Position numbers and translations under genes: made by a program. Below, one piece after another: positions 13,396-15,903 of a DNA stretch of 15,903 nt; the stretch's first letter is position 1; the number at the start of each line of letters is the position of its first letter. The stretch is from CAYILC01 sp964364145 (GTDB taxonomy: Bacteria > Patescibacteriota > Microgenomatia > UBA1400 > UBA12028), in the NCBI GenBank assembly GCA_964364145.1, contig CAYILC010000017.1, forward strand, positions 1-15,903, in the 5' to 3' direction. Under the pieces are notes generated by a model. That model did no database searches. It saw only the letters and a program-made list of their open reading frames with translations, and was not told the origin of the DNA.

Positions 13396-13904
13396 CGAAG
13401 ATTATTTTTGCAGTGGTTGGTGTTTTTATTATTGCAATTGTTGGAATCGCGTTTTTTATGAAGACACAAAAAACAGGAGGAATAATGCAGAAAGCAACCA
13501 TCACAACGAGCAAGGGAAACATTTCGGTAGAGCTGTATTCCAAAGATGCGCCAAACACCGTAAAAAACTTTTTGGCTAAAGCAAAGAGTGAATTCTATAA
13601 AAATTTAACCTTTCATCGCGTTGAGGATTGGGTGATTCAAGGTGGTGATCCTCTGGGTACCGGAACGGGCGGAGGTGAAATGCCCAGTGAGTTTTCTCAG
13701 CGAGCGTTTGGTGTTGGAAGTTTGGGAGTAGCAAGAGGCGGCGATCCAAAAATCAGCAATGACAGTCAGTTTTTCATCTGCACCAAGGATTGTTCTTGGT
13801 TGACCGGCCAGTATACAAACTTTGGTGTTGTGCTTAATGGCATGGATGTTGCACTCAACATTGCGATAGGCGACAAGATTCTTGGTGTTACACTTGAAGA
13901 GTGA
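13392..13904 (+). CDS. Cyclophilin-type peptidyl-prolyl cis-trans isomerase with N-terminal membrane anchor
   Basis: A 170-residue protein: a membrane helix at residues 3-23, a short linker, and a compact cyclophilin domain from about residue 32. The active-site motifs are present: FHRV (74-77), QGGDPLGTGTGGGE (83-96), SQFFIC (125-130), W136 in SWLTGQYTNFG, and NGMDV (149-153). Such enzymes interconvert prolyl peptide bonds and assist folding; the anchor suggests that it works outside the membrane on exported proteins, in line with secG in the same operon. It overlaps both neighbours. An AGGAGG sequence at 13475-13480 precedes Met32, so a shorter cytoplasmic form may also be made. Confidence 0.9.
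   Translation: MTKIIFAVVGVFIIAIVGIAFFMKTQKTGGIMQKATITTSKGNISVELYSKDAPNTVKNFLAKAKSEFYKNLTFHRVEDWVIQGGDPLGTGTGGGEMPSEFSQRAFGVGSLGVARGGDPKISNDSQFFICTKDCSWLTGQYTNFGVVLNGMDVALNIAIGDKILGVTLEE
13475..13487 (+). promoter_or_regulatory. Internal ribosome binding site in the cyclophilin gene
   Basis: AGGAGG at 13475-13480 lies 4 bases before an in-frame ATG (13485), which is Met32 of the cyclophilin. It is the strongest Shine-Dalgarno match I see in the window. Starting here would give a 139-residue soluble domain without the membrane helix. Use of the site is inferred. Confidence 0.4.
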
Positions 13905-15604
13905 TGATTCGTGGTATTGGCATTTTTTTGATTGTTCTCCTAGTAACGGCGGTGGCGTTCTCACCGTTAATTTTTTCTTCGGTGCGATTAGCGCAAGAAG
14001 CACAAACGTGTCAGCAAAAATTTGAAGAAGTAAAAACATTTTTCGCTGATTCGCAGAGCTTCATAACATCGGATCAGTGGCAATCGTGGCAGTCGCGTGA
14101 ACAGACCTGTGCAACAAGTTTTTATACATGGGACGCTACATACACGGCATATCTTCGATACGTTCCTTTTCTGGATGATGTCATGGCGAGAGTGTATCCG
14201 CAATGGCGACCGCTTTTGCATACAGCACGCACATATTTTCCTCTATTTTCCGAGTTTATTCAGGAGTATCCGATCATCGCTGGGATTGATGCTGCAAGCG
14301 ATAGCGGTAAAACAAACGAAAAAAGATATATCTTGGCGTTTGAAAACAATACCGAGTTGCGGCCAACCGGCGGATTTCTTGGCTCGTATGCATATGTTGT
14401 ATTTCGCAACGGGAAAATAGCAGAGTTTACGGTGGACGATATTTACAATCCCGATGGCCAACTGCAAGGATACGTTGAGCCTCCGGCTCCAATAAAGAAC
14501 TATCTATATCAGGCTGGCGGTTGGCATTTGCGAGACTCAAACTGGAATCCGAATTTTCCCGAGGCCGCACAAACAATGGCGTGGTTTTTTGAGCGTGGTG
14601 GATATCAGCAGATCGACGGAATTGGAATAATGACGTTATCTACAGTTCAAGATGCATTGAAGATTGTTGGCGATGTCTATCTACCCGACTATTCTCAAAC
14701 AATCTCTGCCGATACACTCTATGCATTTGTGCAGAGCCAAACCGAACAGCAGTTTTTCCCTGGGGCTTCTAATAAAAAAGACGTGTTGGGCGCGCTGTCG
14801 CGCGCCGTTCTTCGCAAACTTGTGGATCTTTCGATTGAGCAACGCATACAGTTGATTGACATTTTTTTCCATCGACTCAAAACAAAAGATATTTTATTTT
14901 GGGCAAAAGATCCGCAACTTCAACAGGTAATCGAAAAACACGGATGGGATGGAGGAATTCGTCAACAGACATGCGATACAACCGTTACGTCGCGGTGTCG
15001 AGCAGATCTTATATATATCGTTGAAGCAAACGTAGGTATCAACAAGACGAACTGTTGTATCGATCGCACAGCACACCTCGATCTTTGGTTTAACGATGAC
15101 GAAACCGCAACATCATCGGTCAAGCTAAACTATGAAAACCATAACCCAGTCACACCTCAACCGCCGAAGTTTTACGGAGGAGGATATAGAAATTATCTGC
15201 GTCTTATTAAAAATCCGGATGCAACGTTAGAAAGCGTCACCATGAATGGCGCATTGCTCTCGCCAAAAACAATTGATGTTGAAAGTGATCCCAAACTGAA
15301 CATTCAGTCATACGGATTTATCTCTGATGTTGGCGGTGGTGACAAAGGAGATGTAACCGTGCTATTTTCGCACCAAAAGTGGTTGGACTACACCTCGCCG
15401 CAGTCGTATGAACTTACGATTCTCAAACAACCTGGACTAGAAACAAATGAGTATGTTTTGACGATTCATCTACCAAAACATACTCTAGTGTCTATGGGTT
15501 CTATTGCTGGGCTTACTATTTCCCAAAGTACTTCAAACACGATGGAGCTTCGCGGAACCATTGAGTCAGATCAAAAAATATCATTTATGATTTTGCCAAA
15601 TTGA
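13904..15604 (+). CDS. DUF4012 domain protein, membrane-anchored surface protein
   Basis: About 566 residues with an N-terminal membrane segment (residues 4-25) and a large outer part. The core has the DUF4012 pattern: ENNTELRPTGGFLGSYAYVVFRNGKI (147-172), DDIYNPDGQLQGYVEPPAPI, and WHLRDSNWNPNFPEAA (207-222), with a later NVGINKTNCCIDR stretch. The family is widespread in Patescibacteria and some Gram-positive bacteria; its function is unknown. Residues C37 and C69 lie in the membrane-proximal helical region, and several cysteines cluster around the NVGINK segment. The start may be GTG 13901 (4-base overlap) or ATG 13904 (1-base overlap with the cyclophilin stop); I chose the ATG. It is the last gene of the secG chain. 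Confidence 0.88.
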   Translation: MIRGIGIFLIVLLVTAVAFSPLIFSSVRLAQEAQTCQQKFEEVKTFFADSQSFITSDQWQSWQSREQTCATSFYTWDATYTAYLRYVPFLDDVMARVYPQWRPLLHTARTYFPLFSEFIQEYPIIAGIDAASDSGKTNEKRYILAFENNTELRPTGGFLGSYAYVVFRNGKIAEFTVDDIYNPDGQLQGYVEPPAPIKNYLYQAGGWHLRDSNWNPNFPEAAQTMAWFFERGGYQQIDGIGIMTLSTVQDALKIVGDVYLPDYSQTISADTLYAFVQSQTEQQFFPGASNKKDVLGALSRAVLRKLVDLSIEQRIQLIDIFFHRLKTKDILFWAKDPQLQQVIEKHGWDGGIRQQTCDTTVTSRCRADLIYIVEANVGINKTNCCIDRTAHLDLWFNDDETATSSVKLNYENHNPVTPQPPKFYGGGYRNYLRLIKNPDATLESVTMNGALLSPKTIDVESDPKLNIQSYGFISDVGGGDKGDVTVLFSHQKWLDYTSPQSYELTILKQPGLETNEYVLTIHLPKHTLVSMGSIAGLTISQSTSNTMELRGTIESDQKISFMILPN

Positions 15605-15903
15605 ACTTCGATATCAATTTCTCATTTCCTCTATGGCGGGGGACGTTGTGAACAACGTTAGAACGATTTATAAAATTATCCAGGCTATATCTACATTCCA
15701 GATTTGCAACCAACAGTTGGCTGTAATGCCATAAAGACCTGACAATAAGCTAAGTAGCCCTGACCGGATTCACACCGCACTCAAAATGCCACCTGCTCGA
15801 TATGCCCAACTTCTCTCAGAAAACCCTCGCCACGTTTGGGGTACTTGACGAGTTAAGTAAAGTTTCGTGTTGGTTTTCCCCTCTGTTTTTCTGAAAGAAA
15901 CGT
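15605..15903. other. Non-coding or unassigned tail
   Basis: These 299 bases hold no gene I can support. Short frames exist (a 33-codon one from ATG 15634, a 30-codon one from ATG 15802, and a minus-strand frame open from the window edge to about 15778), but none resembles a known protein or has a good ribosome binding site. There is a hairpin with 7-base arms ACGTTGT/ACAACGT at 15643-15658 just after the DUF4012 stop, without a U-tract, and a small CCAAC-A-GTTGG dyad near 15710. No tRNA is recognisable. Confidence 0.5.
15643..15658. terminator. Hairpin after the DUF4012 gene, possible transcript end
   Basis: Arms ACGTTGT (15643-15649) and ACAACGT (15652-15658) pair perfectly around a 2-base centre, 38 bases after the stop. 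No run of T follows, so termination is uncertain; it may be an operator or an RNA-stability element. Confidence 0.3.

Noticed and set aside
15634..15735. 33-codon frame starting MAGDVVNNVRT
   Set aside because: It has no ribosome binding site, overlaps a hairpin and has no recognisable similarity.
15760..15785. Possible tRNA T-arm on the minus strand (CGG-TGTGAAT-CCG)
   Set aside because: The loop lacks the TTC start of a T-loop and no acceptor, D or anticodon stems fit around it.
15690..15790. Minus-strand resemblance to a cobalamin riboswitch (CGGTGTGAATCCGG, CAGGTCT)
   Set aside because: Only short pieces match. The B12 box and the remaining conserved blocks are missing, and no suitable downstream gene is visible.
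1..15903. CRISPR array, insertion sequence ends or tandem repeats
   Set aside because: I saw no regularly spaced direct repeats, no transposase gene and no matched terminal inverted repeats with target duplications.

Overview
The window looks like a chromosomal piece from a small-genome, fermentative bacterium, most likely a member of the Candidate Phyla Radiation (Patescibacteria). This is an inference. It rests on tightly packed genes on one strand with 1-8 base overlaps, a DUF4012 protein, a short UvrC without its C-terminal helix-hairpin-helix domain, a membrane-anchored family 5 solute-binding protein without transporter partners next to secG, and a single-pass membrane cyclophilin. The 10-base run of N at 5081-5090 marks a scaffold join, so this is probably a draft or metagenome assembly.

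Layout. Positions 1-372 are the C-terminal end of UvrB. Positions 382-3523 are an AT-rich cassette: a helix-turn-helix regulator on the minus strand (382-816), a 154-base divergent control region with two related palindromes (879-896 and 930-945), then four plus-strand genes. These encode a sugar-nucleotide reductase-like SDR (971-1876), a Nudix hydrolase with a perfect Nudix box (1869-2414), a HIT-superfamily nucleotidyl phosphorylase-like protein (2404-3309) and a 66-residue unknown (3323-3523). A DedA membrane protein follows (3639-4265), then a near-perfect 28-base palindrome and a broken KilA-N domain gene (4338-5110) that runs into the assembly gap.

From 5239 on the composition is more GC-rich. 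The genes are full-length uvrA (5239-8157), a secreted transglutaminase-like protein with a C-terminal anchor (8207-10015), uvrC overlapping its end (to 11255), a small four-helix membrane protein of the phage-holin IV superfamily (11269-11664), a 22-base inverted repeat (11671-11729), and a chain of four overlapping genes: secG, a tethered solute-binding protein, a cyclophilin-type prolyl isomerase and a DUF4012 protein (11762-15604). Positions 15605-15903 hold no gene I can support.

How the genes fit together. UvrB, UvrA and UvrC make up the nucleotide excision repair machinery and are clustered here, but uvrB is separated from uvrA by about 4.9 kb holding the accessory cassette, DedA and the KilA-N remnant. 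The secG-to-DUF4012 chain is a probable envelope and protein-export operon: export channel subunit, extracytoplasmic binding protein, extracytoplasmic folding catalyst and a surface protein. The best candidate for an undescribed system is the 382-3523 cassette. It combines three enzymes of nucleotide-sugar or dinucleotide chemistry, a conserved-looking small protein and its own regulator with clear operator-like sites.
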